Source of the DNA: Leptospira bandrabouensis
GTDB lineage: Bacteria > Spirochaetota > Leptospiria > Leptospirales > Leptospiraceae
Assembly: GCF_004770905.1 (NCBI RefSeq)
Contig: NZ_RQHT01000014.1
Span: 372,001-436,000, forward strand
Reading direction: 5' to 3'
Length of the DNA: 64,000 bases
A program made the translations under genes and the position numbers. Under the pieces are notes generated by a model. The model did no database searches and had not been told where the DNA came from. It saw only the letters and a program-made list of their open reading frames with translations. Below, in pieces: positions 47,737 through 56,877 of this stretch (its first letter is position 1; each line of letters starts with the position of its first letter).

Positions 47737-48662
47737 ATTCTCTCCATAAAAATCTGTTCTAAAGACACTTCTTGTTTTTTTAAAGACTCAATTTGAATTC
47801 CACTACTTAGTGCTTTGGAAAATAAAGATTCTTTGAATTGTTTTGGATTTGAAGTTCGAACCAAAAATTGAATTTCTTCTTTGTTGGTTCCAAGTTCAGT
47901 CACAGTATCTGATCCACCTATCACCGATTTTACGAATGAATGAAGTTCGGTGGCCTCTTTTCCAGATAAACCAACTTCCCATCCCGCGAGGCGATTCATT
48001 TCTTCTTCTAAACGTGATAAAGAAAGTTCCTGTTTCAAACTTCCTTTGTGTAAAAATAAAAACTTATCACAAGTTTTATAAATTTCCGTTAAGATATGGC
48101 TGGAAATCAAAACGGTATGATCACCTGCCAGACTTCGAATTAAATTTCGGATCTCAACAATTTGTTTTGGATCAAGTCCCGAAATTGGTTCGTCCATAAT
48201 AACGATTTCAGGATCTCCGAGAATTGCTTGGGCAATACCCACACGTTTGCGGTATCCCAATGACAAGGTTCCGATTAACTTATCTTTAACGGCCGTAATG
48301 TTAGTTTTCAAAAGAACCTTTTCAACTTCGGAAGTAAGTTTCGATTCTTCGATTTTTTTGATCCGACCCACAAATTGAAGATATTCCGTAATGGTCATAT
48401 CTTCATAAAGTGGAGGAGTTTCCGGTAAATATCCGATTTTCTGTTTTGCCTCCAATGGGAAATCAAAGATAGATTTTCCATCAATCGAAGCGTCTCCCAC
48501 GCTGGGGATCAAATACCCTGTCAGGATTCGAATGGTCGTAGTTTTCCCGGCTCCGTTGAGTCCCAAAAGACCCACGATTTCGCCTTTTTCTAATTTGAAA
48601 TTAAGCCCTGAGATGGCTCGTTTTTCGCCGTAAAATTTTGATAAATTGCTGACTTGAATCAT
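47733..48662 (-). CDS. ABC transporter ATPase, GldA-like
   Basis: The 309-residue ATPase has Walker [11 protein letters not shown] near residue 36, signature [16 protein letters not shown] (a variant of LSGGQ) and Walker B IVIMDEP, followed by the switch His in [10 protein letters not shown]. The C-terminal 90 residues form the extra domain common in GldA/NatA-type proteins. It energises the GldF-like permease. It is the first gene of a seven-gene minus operon, 32 bases divergent from the histidine kinase. Confidence 0.93.
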   Translation of the reverse strand: MIQVSNLSKFYGEKRAISGLNFKLEKGEIVGLLGLNGAGKTTTIRILTGYLIPSVGDASIDGKSIFDFPLEAKQKIGYLPETPPLYEDMTITEYLQFVGRIKKIEESKLTSEVEKVLLKTNITAVKDKLIGTLSLGYRKRVGIAQAILGDPEIVIMDEPISGLDPKQIVEIRNLIRSLAGDHTVLISSHILTEIYKTCDKFLFLHKGSLKQELSLSRLEEEMNRLAGWEVGLSGKEATELHSFVKSVIGGSDTVTELGTNKEEIQFLVRTSNPKQFKESLFSKALSSGIQIESLKKQEVSLEQIFMERI

Positions 48663-48694
48663 AACTCTGGTTTAGTTTTCGTATACCTGCACCT

Positions 48695-50206
48695 ATGAAT
48701 GAATTTCTGGAAAAAATCAAAAGCTTTTTCAAGGATGAAGACAGCTTTTTTGATGCAAAGTTACTTCTGCAACAGAATTGGCACAAATTTGTCCCCCAAT
48801 ATTTCGACAAAATCCTGGAAACTCGTGCTAACGCCATTTTCGTTTTAGACAAGGACCTAAAATATACCTACGTGAACGCTGCAGCAGAGAGTATGGTGGA
48901 AAAAACCACCAGTCAGATGTTAGGGCAAAATATTTGGAATCTGTTTCCAAACTTAGATGAAACCGAATTTGGTCAAAAATTATCGGAAGCCATTAAAAAC
49001 AGAGAATCCTTCCAATCCGATGAATTCTTTTTAGAATCTAAAGGATGGTTTGCGACTCAAGTTTTCCCTCAGGAGAATTTTACAGTTCTTATCGCAACCG
49101 AAATCACTGCGGAAAAACATGCTAGAGATAACTATAGCCAAGTTTTAAGCCAAAACAAAGCAATCCTAAGCGCATTACCGGACAAATTGTACGGGATTCG
49201 TAAAGATGGAACTGTCATCGACCACAAAGAATTCCCCGATTTTAAAGGTTGGGATTCATCTCATGAAAGCGAAGTCAGATTTAACCGACTCGAAAACCTT
49301 TTTCCCACAAGAAAACTATCCGAAATAGAATCACTTTTGGAACAAGTTTTAGAAGTGGGAGGTACAAAAACTTATGAATATTCAATTGAAGATTATGATG
49401 GCGAAAAATATTATGAAGCCAGATTCACAAAAACCGGAGAAGAGGATGTTCTTGCAATCGTTCGAAATATCACCGAACGAAAAAAAGCCGAAGCCTTAAA
49501 AAATGAATTTATTAGTTTAGTAAGTCATGAATTGCGTACCCCCTTAACTTCCATTAAAGGTTCCATTGATTTATTACTTGCTGGTGTAGCAGGAGAACTT
49601 TCCAACCAAACAAAATCCCTTCTAAATATATGCCGCAAAAATACCCAAAGACTCGTACGTTTTGTTACTGACTTACTTGATATTGAAGCTTTGGATTCGG
49701 GTAATATTAATTTTAAATTTAGAACTTATCGTTTAGAAGAAATTTTACAAAGTTCTGTGGATGGGATGAGAACCTTTGCAGAACAATATCATGTATTAAT
49801 CAACTATGATCAGAACTTTCCTTCCACTACTGTCTATGTGGATGAAGATAGATTAAATCACTGCATCACCAATTTAATTTCGAATGCAGTCAAATACACA
49901 CCAAAATTTTCGGAAGTGTATATCACAGTTGTTCCTACTGATACACATGCACAAATATTAATTAAAGACAATGGCCCAGGAATTGATCCTAATTTTGCAC
50001 CAAGATTATTTCACAGGTTCGCACAAGGGGCACCACCCAAAGATAAATTAGTGGGAGGATCTGGTCTTGGACTATCCATCACGAAAGGATTTGTAGAAGC
50101 AATGAAAGGAAAGATATTTTTTACTTCTGATGACAACGGAACGGTTTTTACCATCGAATTTCCGATCGTTAAACCAGGATCTATTCCTGCTGGATACAAT
50201 CAATGA
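48695..50206 (+). CDS. PAS-domain sensor histidine kinase
   Basis: The 503-residue cytoplasmic kinase has no membrane helix. Two PAS-like domains lie at about residues 45-140 and 150-260 (AIFVLDKDLKYTYVN; KLYGIRKDGTVIDH). The phospho-acceptor is His278 in SLVSHELRTPLTS. The ATPase domain has NLISNAVKYTP (N box), DNGPGID (G1) and GGSGLGLSITKG (G2). It probably phosphorylates the receiver encoded next, with a 4-base overlap. The signal sensed by the PAS domains is not evident. Confidence 0.95.
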   Translation: MNEFLEKIKSFFKDEDSFFDAKLLLQQNWHKFVPQYFDKILETRANAIFVLDKDLKYTYVNAAAESMVEKTTSQMLGQNIWNLFPNLDETEFGQKLSEAIKNRESFQSDEFFLESKGWFATQVFPQENFTVLIATEITAEKHARDNYSQVLSQNKAILSALPDKLYGIRKDGTVIDHKEFPDFKGWDSSHESEVRFNRLENLFPTRKLSEIESLLEQVLEVGGTKTYEYSIEDYDGEKYYEARFTKTGEEDVLAIVRNITERKKAEALKNEFISLVSHELRTPLTSIKGSIDLLLAGVAGELSNQTKSLLNICRKNTQRLVRFVTDLLDIEALDSGNINFKFRTYRLEEILQSSVDGMRTFAEQYHVLINYDQNFPSTTVYVDEDRLNHCITNLISNAVKYTPKFSEVYITVVPTDTHAQILIKDNGPGIDPNFAPRLFHRFAQGAPPKDKLVGGSGLGLSITKGFVEAMKGKIFFTSDDNGTVFTIEFPIVKPGSIPAGYNQ

Positions 50207-50601
50207 CCGAAACAAACTTAAAACACGTGTTAATCGTTGAAGACGAAGAAGATATTGTAGAAATCCTAAGGATCGCCTTAGAGTTTAACTCAAGTTATCA
50301 GGTGAGTTTCGCAAAAACTGGACCAGAAGGATTACAAAAAGCAATTATTTTGCAACCCGATTTGATCTTATTGGATGTATTGATGCCTGGAATGAACGGA
50401 ATGGAACTCATTGAAGAACTAAAAATTTTTCCAGAAACCAAAGAGATTCCTGTTGCGTTTATGACTTCGCGAGTTTTGAAAAATGAAATTTTGGAATACC
50501 AAAAAAGAGGAGGCATTGGTGTGATAGAAAAACCATTTGCCCCCCTTGAGATTGCTGATAAAATTCAAACCCTTTGGGAAGATTCAAAAAAAATTCGTTA
50601 G
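50203..50601 (+). CDS. single-domain response regulator (CheY-like)
   Basis: The 132-residue protein is a receiver domain only. VEDEEDI holds the acidic pocket, Asp58 in LILLDVLMPG is the phospho-acceptor, FMTSRV has the conserved Thr/Ser and EKPFAP the Lys. No output domain is present, so it acts by protein contact or as a relay. It overlaps the kinase gene by 4 bases and ends 2 bases from the convergent PfkB gene. Confidence 0.95.
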   Translation: MTETNLKHVLIVEDEEDIVEILRIALEFNSSYQVSFAKTGPEGLQKAIILQPDLILLDVLMPGMNGMELIEELKIFPETKEIPVAFMTSRVLKNEILEYQKRGGIGVIEKPFAPLEIADKIQTLWEDSKKIR

Positions 50602-50603
50602 GC

Positions 50604-51605
50604 TTATTTGTCTTTGAACCCTTCCAAAATTTCGTCTTGTCTACCCATTAGGCGAACAGACAAACGTGGGCCCACTTCACAAACAATGCGAGAGGCAACA
50701 TAGTTTCCCCAACGAGCCGATTTTTGTGATGAATACCCTTGGGTTAATCCATACAAAACTCCAGCAGCAAAGGCGTCCCCTGCGCCAGTAGTATCAATGG
50801 GTTTTACAGGAAAACCGGGAACTAAGGTAATCTTTCCATTTTCAGCAACATAAGCCCCTTCTTTGCCAGCAGTCATAAAAACCAAAGGACAAAGTTTGGA
50901 AATATACTCCACAGCTTCTTCCGCAGTTTTTGCACCGCTAAGTGCCAAACCTTCTTCCGTGTTACAAAAAATCACATCCACATATTCTTTTGTTAGGTGG
51001 AAAAATTCATCACGGGACCGATTTACACAGAAAGGATCACTATATGTAAAGGAAACCTTTACATTATTTTCTTTTGCGACTTTCATTGTGAGTTCACTTG
51101 CTTTTTTGGTAGAATCACCGTCCCACAAATAACCTTCCACATATACAAATTTGCTTTTCTTAAGATTATCTATATCAATGTCATTTGGTCCAAGTGATGT
51201 TGAAATCGCGAGATTAGTAAGCATGGTTCTTTCTGCATCAGGTGTAGTTAATACTACACAAGTACCAGTATGACCATTGGCATCGGGTTTGGTTTCAAAT
51301 AAAACACCCGCGTCTTCCATATCTTTTTTGTAAAACTCACCATAAGTATCATGGGTGACTTTTCCCGTATAACAACAAGTTCCACCGGAATTTGCAATGG
51401 CAATCATCGTGTTGGCAGCACTTCCACCGGAGCGAAGTTCTTTCTTTTCATCATGAAGATCAGCAAGAATTTGACCTTGTCTGGATTCATCGACAAGAGT
51501 CATTACACCCTTAGTGATATTTTGTTTTTCTAAAAAATTGGGACTGATAAAGGCAATGATATCTACCAAGGCGTTCCCTACGCCGAATACGTCGTAATGC
51601 TTCAT
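50604..51605 (-). CDS. PfkB family carbohydrate/nucleoside kinase, adenosine kinase-like
   Basis: I start at ATG 51605 (MKHYDVFGVGNALVDI); the frame continues upstream to 51761 but over the TonB-receptor 5' region. The 333-residue product has GGSAANTMIAIANSGG, the N-terminal PfkB signature, and DTTGAGDAFAAGVLYG with the catalytic Asp near residue 282. NTEEGLALSG and the adenosine kinase-like lid (LTTPDAERTMLTNL) suggest a purine or sugar substrate. Ribokinase-type activity is an alternative. It is divergent from the TonB receptor. Confidence 0.88.
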   Translation of the reverse strand: MKHYDVFGVGNALVDIIAFISPNFLEKQNITKGVMTLVDESRQGQILADLHDEKKELRSGGSAANTMIAIANSGGTCCYTGKVTHDTYGEFYKKDMEDAGVLFETKPDANGHTGTCVVLTTPDAERTMLTNLAISTSLGPNDIDIDNLKKSKFVYVEGYLWDGDSTKKASELTMKVAKENNVKVSFTYSDPFCVNRSRDEFFHLTKEYVDVIFCNTEEGLALSGAKTAEEAVEYISKLCPLVFMTAGKEGAYVAENGKITLVPGFPVKPIDTTGAGDAFAAGVLYGLTQGYSSQKSARWGNYVASRIVCEVGPRLSVRLMGRQDEILEGFKDK

Positions 51606-51687
51606 GGGGACAATGCTTTTTTCCTTTAGGGAATTGACACTCAATTTTCCTATTTCAGTTTGGCAGGTACCGAGAAAATACTCTTCA

Positions 51688-53757
51688 ATGGTTTCCAATT
51701 TCAGATTATTAATTCTGCTTTGTTTCAGCCTGCCCCCCCTTACCATTTTTGCGCAAAACAAAGATACGAAAGAAGTGGAAATTCGAGCAGGGGTCGATGC
51801 CCAATCTAAAAATTCTAATTTTGCAAAAAATCCAACGGGCTTTCAAAAAGAAATTGATTTAACACAAGCAAACACTCGTTATATGAGCCTACCCGATGTT
51901 CTGAACCGAGAAGCCGGAGTCCGAATCAGGCAATATGGAGGACTTGGATCTTATTCAACATTATCTTTACGTGGAACTAACCCCAACCAATCCAAAATAT
52001 ATTGGAATGGTGTTCCCATTAACAATTCAATGGGTGGGGAAATTAATTTAGCAGACTTACCTTTCGATAATTTGGAAAAAATTGAAATTTATAAATCGGG
52101 AACTCCTGCAGGTTTTTCGGGATCAGCCATTGGAGGATCCATTAATTTAATTTCCAAATCAAAAATTGATAAACCAATCACAAGAATCAATTTGATGGGA
52201 GGTAGTTTTAAAACAGCGAAAGCCACTGTCACTCATATGGATCAATTTGCTAGTGGCTCTTATTTTGTGCAGGCTCTCCAAGAAACATCCGACCAAAACT
52301 TTAGTTATCTCAATAACAAAGGTACTGTTTTATTTAACACTTATGATGATACGATTGACATTCGTAGGAATGCTCAATTTCGAAAAACTGGATTTACTGG
52401 AAATCTTTCTTTAGAATTTGGAAAAACCAAAATCAATTTACTAAATGACTATATCCACAGAAAACAGGGGTTACCCGGTCCAGGAAACAGGCAGACTGTT
52501 GCAGTAGAACGTGTTTTCAGTAAACTTTCTTCTGCAATCACAACAGAAACCAATGAATTTCTAATACAAAATCTAACTCTAGAAACAAAAACGTATGGGA
52601 ACTTTTCAAAAGATGATTTTTTTGATCCAAAATCGGAATTTAGTTTTGGAACTCCAAATGCATTTACCAAAACAAACCAATACGGCTTTCAACTTTCACC
52701 TACTTTATATTTATTAGAATACAATCAAATTCTTAGGACCTCTTTCCAAACGGAACAAGAATTTTTTACTCGATATGAAAAGAGGTCCAACCATGAAACG
52801 GAAAGAAAAGAACCTAAAAAACGTCGTGATACTTTAAGTGCTACCTTCCAAGATGAAATCAGATTTTTTTCCAACAGACTATTTTTAGTCCCTCAAGTTC
52901 GTTTTGAAAGATTTACTGATCGATTTGGTAAAGATGAAACCAGTGTTCGTAACCAACTTCTCGATCCACTCGCAGATGTTTTTTATGTCAGACAAGCTTT
53001 TACCAATCCAAGTTTCGGAATTAAAATCATCTGGATTAAAAAAGAAAATTTAGAATTTGGAACACTCGGAAACATAAGCAAAGATTTTCGTATCCCCACC
53101 TTTTTAGAGTTATTTGGAGAAAGAGGAAGTATTGTAGGTAATACCAAGTTAAGGCCAGAACAAAGTAGAAACGGAGATTTCGGCTTTTATCTTAACACAA
53201 AACCATTTACAAATTGGAAATTCCAATCAGATATCTCCATTTTTCAAAAACGAATATATGATATGATTTTGTTTTTACCTAATTCCCAATTTACGCTTAG
53301 GCCTGAAAATGTAGACCAAGCCCTCATTCAAGGTTTAGAAACAAGCCACAATATGGTTTGGAACAAAGGAATTAAATTTAACTTTAATTATACTTACCAA
53401 GATGCAAAAAACTATTCGGAGTCACCGGCATTAAATGGAAAGTATCTACCCCTTCGCTCCAAAAGCCAAGGCAGTGCCCTACTCGCACTTTTTAAAGAAT
53501 TTGGCGAAATTGGATTGGAATACCAGTACATTGGTGCTAACTTTCGGGATAGAACCAATGAATATTTAGGATATCTTCCAGCACGGCAATTTTGGAATTT
53601 GTATCTTCAGTACATACCTTATAAAAACTCAGAAACTGGAAACGAATTGGTTTTGGGATTGGAAGTTCGCAATTTAACGGACAAACGAGTTGAGGATCTG
53701 GTCGGTTACCCGTTACCCGGTCGCAGTTATTATTTTACAGGGAGTTACCGATTCTAA
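51688..53757 (+). CDS. TonB-dependent outer-membrane receptor, BtuB-like
   Basis: I start at ATG 51688 (MVSNFRLLILLCFSLPPLTIF), which gives a signal peptide cut before QNKDTKE; an upstream ATG at 51604 would bury it. The plug covers about residues 35-150: LPDVLNREAGVRIRQYGG, LSLRGTNPNQ, SGSAIGGSINLISK. The remaining 540 residues form the 22-stranded barrel with final Phe (YYFTGSYRF). It imports a ligand such as cobalamin, haem or siderophore. The plug resembles BtuB in length, but substrate is unproved. The next frame starts 1 base before its stop ends. Confidence 0.9.
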   Translation: MVSNFRLLILLCFSLPPLTIFAQNKDTKEVEIRAGVDAQSKNSNFAKNPTGFQKEIDLTQANTRYMSLPDVLNREAGVRIRQYGGLGSYSTLSLRGTNPNQSKIYWNGVPINNSMGGEINLADLPFDNLEKIEIYKSGTPAGFSGSAIGGSINLISKSKIDKPITRINLMGGSFKTAKATVTHMDQFASGSYFVQALQETSDQNFSYLNNKGTVLFNTYDDTIDIRRNAQFRKTGFTGNLSLEFGKTKINLLNDYIHRKQGLPGPGNRQTVAVERVFSKLSSAITTETNEFLIQNLTLETKTYGNFSKDDFFDPKSEFSFGTPNAFTKTNQYGFQLSPTLYLLEYNQILRTSFQTEQEFFTRYEKRSNHETERKEPKKRRDTLSATFQDEIRFFSNRLFLVPQVRFERFTDRFGKDETSVRNQLLDPLADVFYVRQAFTNPSFGIKIIWIKKENLEFGTLGNISKDFRIPTFLELFGERGSIVGNTKLRPEQSRNGDFGFYLNTKPFTNWKFQSDISIFQKRIYDMILFLPNSQFTLRPENVDQALIQGLETSHNMVWNKGIKFNFNYTYQDAKNYSESPALNGKYLPLRSKSQGSALLALFKEFGEIGLEYQYIGANFRDRTNEYLGYLPARQFWNLYLQYIPYKNSETGNELVLGLEVRNLTDKRVEDLVGYPLPGRSYYFTGSYRF

Positions 53758-53796
53758 TGTTTACCGCCATCATTCGTTATCTAGAATTGCAATGTA

Positions 53797-54028
53797 ACCC
53801 TTTGCGGATGTTATACGCATTTCGATTATTCGCCAAAAGATATTACAAACTCAAATCCTCGCGGATGTTATACGTATTTCGCATATCCACACCTTCGAGC
53901 GTGTTAAGCGCACCACGCATAATTCCTCCCGCGCGCGTGTTATACGAACTACGAATATTCCGCATCATGCGGTATTCCCATTGCAAGATTAACCCCGCAC
54001 GCCTATTATACGCATTACGCATATTTCC
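53797..54028 (+). repeat. degenerate tandem repeat array, five units
   Basis: Five diverged copies share a core like GTTATACGCATTACGCATAT, usually preceded by a C/G-rich CCGCGCG or TCGCGGAT. The cores (GTTATACG or variants) begin near 53810, 53867, 53903, 53939 and 54005. Spacings are 57, 36, 36 and 66 bases, all multiples of three. Between the last two is a near-perfect palindrome, CCGCATCATGCGG (53960-53972). The array is open in frame and encodes a 12-residue-like motif such as PARLLYALRIF. It lies between the TonB receptor and the lipoprotein. Confidence 0.7.
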
Positions 54029-55175
54029 CATTTTATTTTTTCATTTCCAATGTTCGCAATTGGAAATTGAAAAACCAAACCTTTTCCTATTTTTGTTTTT
54101 ATCGGCGTCTCCCACTTCGGTAGGTGTTGTGACTTCTGATTTTGCCAGCGGGGGAAGGTTTAAAACGTTTGAACCGAACTCATTTACAACCTTTCCCACT
54201 TCGATTCCTATTCACTCTGATGCAGTAGGCCGATATTCCAATGATAGAGTGTTTATAGTCAATCGTTTGAATCGTGACAATATCCAAGTATTAAACCCAC
54301 AACTTGGATTTACAACCGAACAGGAGTTTAGTGTTGGTCAAGGAAAAAATCCACAAGACATTTCCGTTTGGAACGATAAATATTTTATTAGTTTGTATAA
54401 TTCAGATGAATTGGCTATATATTCGAGATCCTCTGGAACCAAAGTGGGAAGTATTTCTTTTGCTTCACTAAAAGAAACATTTTCTACATCAGGGGTTCCT
54501 GATAACTCAGTGGAAGCTTCGTATATGGTTCAAGAAGGTTCAAGTTTATTCGTATTGTTACAACGATTAGATAGAAACGATGCATCAGGCTATTTACCAC
54601 CTAACTCCGATTCTTACTTAGTTGAAATCGATATGGATTTAAACCAAATCAGATCAGTTTATACCCTTCCTTACAGAAACCCAAGTTCCAAAATCCAAAA
54701 AATAAATTTATTTGGAGAACCTCATTTGGTATTTTCATGTGTTGGCCGAGTTGGTTTTCTTTCACAAATTGATGCAGGAATCATAGCTTTCCGTTTAAAT
54801 ACTAGGCAATTTCATCCGAACCGTTTATTTGCTGAAGAAACTGCTGGTGGCGATATCCTTGCCTTCCAAATCAAAAATGATGAATTAGGTTTTGCTGCTG
54901 TGCTTGATTCTAAATTTACAAAAACGATCCAAGCCTTTCGTCCAAGAACCGGGGAACGTCTGGCGACATTACTAGAGATTCCAGGAAATATTGGTATTAG
55001 TCTCTCGGGATTATTACTGACCAATGAAGGTAAGTTGCTAGTAGGCTCTACCGATTTTACAAGGCCAGGAATTTATGTTTATGACTCCAATTTAGGAAAT
55101 GTACTTTTAAATCCAGTACCAAGTTCGGTAGAACTTACACCTTTTGATATCTTCCAGTTGCAAAATCTACAATAA
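53967..55175 (+). CDS. predicted lipoprotein with beta-propeller-like repeats
   Basis: The 402-residue product probably starts at ATG 53967 (MRYSHCKINPARLLY), with Cys29 in FFHFQCSQLE as the lipid site. The open frame runs back to 53757, overlapping the receptor stop, but those residues are only translated repeat DNA. The mature part has YncE/beta-propeller-like stretches: KNPQDISVWNDKYFISLYNSDELAIYSR (read in pieces), and ILAFQIKNDELGFAAV. It may sit at the outer membrane beside the TonB receptor as a ligand-binding partner. Start choice is uncertain. Confidence 0.65.
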   Translation: MRYSHCKINPARLLYALRIFPILFFHFQCSQLEIEKPNLFLFLFLSASPTSVGVVTSDFASGGRFKTFEPNSFTTFPTSIPIHSDAVGRYSNDRVFIVNRLNRDNIQVLNPQLGFTTEQEFSVGQGKNPQDISVWNDKYFISLYNSDELAIYSRSSGTKVGSISFASLKETFSTSGVPDNSVEASYMVQEGSSLFVLLQRLDRNDASGYLPPNSDSYLVEIDMDLNQIRSVYTLPYRNPSSKIQKINLFGEPHLVFSCVGRVGFLSQIDAGIIAFRLNTRQFHPNRLFAEETAGGDILAFQIKNDELGFAAVLDSKFTKTIQAFRPRTGERLATLLEIPGNIGISLSGLLLTNEGKLLVGSTDFTRPGIYVYDSNLGNVLLNPVPSSVELTPFDIFQLQNLQ

Positions 55176-55210
55176 ATCCCAAAGTGGAAAAAGACAGGGG
55201 AATCTAATTT

Positions 55211-56863
55211 ATGTTAACTCTAAAGAAAAATCCAAAGGGTCCATTGGCCAAACAAGTATTACTCATCATTTTAGATGGTGTTGGATTTACGGAAAAAGGT
55301 TATGAAAATGGGAATGCCGTTGCCAAAGCAAAGATGCCTGTCTTAAAAGGACTTTGGAAAACAGAACCTACTGTTTTATTAAAAGCACATGGAACTGCTG
55401 TCGGTATGCCAAGTGATGAAGATATGGGTAACTCAGAAGTTGGTCATAATGTTTTAGGATCTGGAAGGATTTTTGACCAAGGTGCCAAACTTGTTTCTCA
55501 ATCGATAGAAAATGGAAGTTTGTTTGTTGGCCCTATTTGGAAAAAATGTATTGCCAATTGTAAATCCAACCAATCCACATTTCATTTCCTGGGATTATTC
55601 TCCGATGGAAACGTTCACAGTCATATCGATCATTTAAAAGCACTCATAAACAACGCAATTAAAGAGGATGTAAAAAAAATTCGATTACATATCCTCCTTG
55701 ATGGAAGAGATGTTCCCGAAAAATCAGCGTTAGACTATCTAAATCCATTTGAAGAATATCTAGATACGTATCGTAAAAAAGGAATCGATATCCAAATTGC
55801 ATCTGGCGGCGGACGTATGGAACTTACGATGGACCGTTACGATGCAGATTGGTCTATGGTAGAGAGAGGTTGGAATCATCATGTCGAAGGGGAAGGTCGA
55901 ACTTTTTCTTCTGCAAAAGAAGCAATCGAAACTTTTCGTAAAGAAAACCCTGCTGTCATTGACCAGTATTTGCCTGGATTTGTGATTAGTGATGCAAACG
56001 GCAAACCAGTAGGCAAAGTAGAAGACAATGACTCTGTTGTATTTTTTAACTTCCGTGGTGACCGTGCGATTGAAATTTCCAGGGCGTTTACAGAAGAATC
56101 GCTAACTACCTTTCATCGAAAAAGATTTCCTAAAATTGAATTTGCAGGAATGATGCAATACGATGGAGACCTCTTTATCCCCAAACAATACTTAGTAGCC
56201 CCACCTGCCATTGACAGAACTATGGGTGAGTATTTTGCAAATGAAGGTGTTGCTCAGTATGCTCTTTCTGAAACACAAAAGTATGGTCACGTAACATTTT
56301 TTTGGAATGGAAATCGGTCAGGTTATTTCAATCAAACATTGGAAACTTACGAGGAAGTAAAATCAGACATCATCCCATTTGACCAAAAGCCAGAAATGAA
56401 AGCAAAAGAAATCACTGATAATTTGGTGTTAGCTTTAACTTCGCACAAATTCCCATTTTTAAGAGTTAATTATGCTAACGGAGATATGGTGGGACATACG
56501 GGAAATATGGATGCAACCGTTCGCGGATTGGAATATTTAGATGTATGTTTAGAGCGAGTGAAAAAAATCTGCGATGAAACTGGAACTGTATTATGTATAA
56601 CAGCAGATCATGGAAATGCAGACGAAATGTACCAACTAAACAAAAAAGGAACAGCAGAAACAACGAAAGATGGAAATCCTGTTCCCAAAACAAGTCACAC
56701 ATTAAATCCAGTACAATTCGTTCTTTATGATCCAAAAGGGAAAATCAAACTCAATCAAAACTTAAACGAAAAAGGTCTCGCCAATGTTGCGGCAACTATG
56801 ATGGATCTTTTAGGATTTGACGCACCGGAAGGATATCATCCAAGTCTAATCCAAAGAGATTAA
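55211..56863 (+). CDS. gpmI: 2,3-bisphosphoglycerate-independent phosphoglycerate mutase
   Basis: The 550-residue protein interconverts 3- and 2-phosphoglycerate with two metal ions. [10 protein letters not shown] has the metal-binding Asp and [14 protein letters not shown] the phospho-acceptor Ser. [28 protein letters not shown] and [11 protein letters not shown] complete the usual motifs. Length is normal for the GpmI group, slightly long. It lies 35 bases after the lipoprotein and 14 bases before the tandem beta-lactamase-fold gene. A housekeeping role in glycolysis is assigned with confidence. Confidence 0.96.
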   Translation: MLTLKKNPKGPLAKQVLLIILDGVGFTEKGYENGNAVAKAKMPVLKGLWKTEPTVLLKAHGTAVGMPSDEDMGNSEVGHNVLGSGRIFDQGAKLVSQSIENGSLFVGPIWKKCIANCKSNQSTFHFLGLFSDGNVHSHIDHLKALINNAIKEDVKKIRLHILLDGRDVPEKSALDYLNPFEEYLDTYRKKGIDIQIASGGGRMELTMDRYDADWSMVERGWNHHVEGEGRTFSSAKEAIETFRKENPAVIDQYLPGFVISDANGKPVGKVEDNDSVVFFNFRGDRAIEISRAFTEESLTTFHRKRFPKIEFAGMMQYDGDLFIPKQYLVAPPAIDRTMGEYFANEGVAQYALSETQKYGHVTFFWNGNRSGYFNQTLETYEEVKSDIIPFDQKPEMKAKEITDNLVLALTSHKFPFLRVNYANGDMVGHTGNMDATVRGLEYLDVCLERVKKICDETGTVLCITADHGNADEMYQLNKKGTAETTKDGNPVPKTSHTLNPVQFVLYDPKGKIKLNQNLNEKGLANVAATMMDLLGFDAPEGYHPSLIQRD

Positions 56864-56877
56864 GTTTCTAACGTAAC

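Noticed and set aside
51606..51687. Cobalamin riboswitch before the TonB receptor
   Set aside because: Only 82 bases separate the divergent genes, too short for the known aptamer, and no B12-box-like sequence was seen.
53757..53966. Coding start at 53757 overlapping the TonB-receptor stop
   Set aside because: The residues it adds are only translated repeat DNA. ATG 53967 gives a better lipoprotein signal. It is kept as an alternative.
53797..54028. CRISPR array
   Set aside because: Units are too diverged, spacers are absent or irregular, and no cas genes are near.
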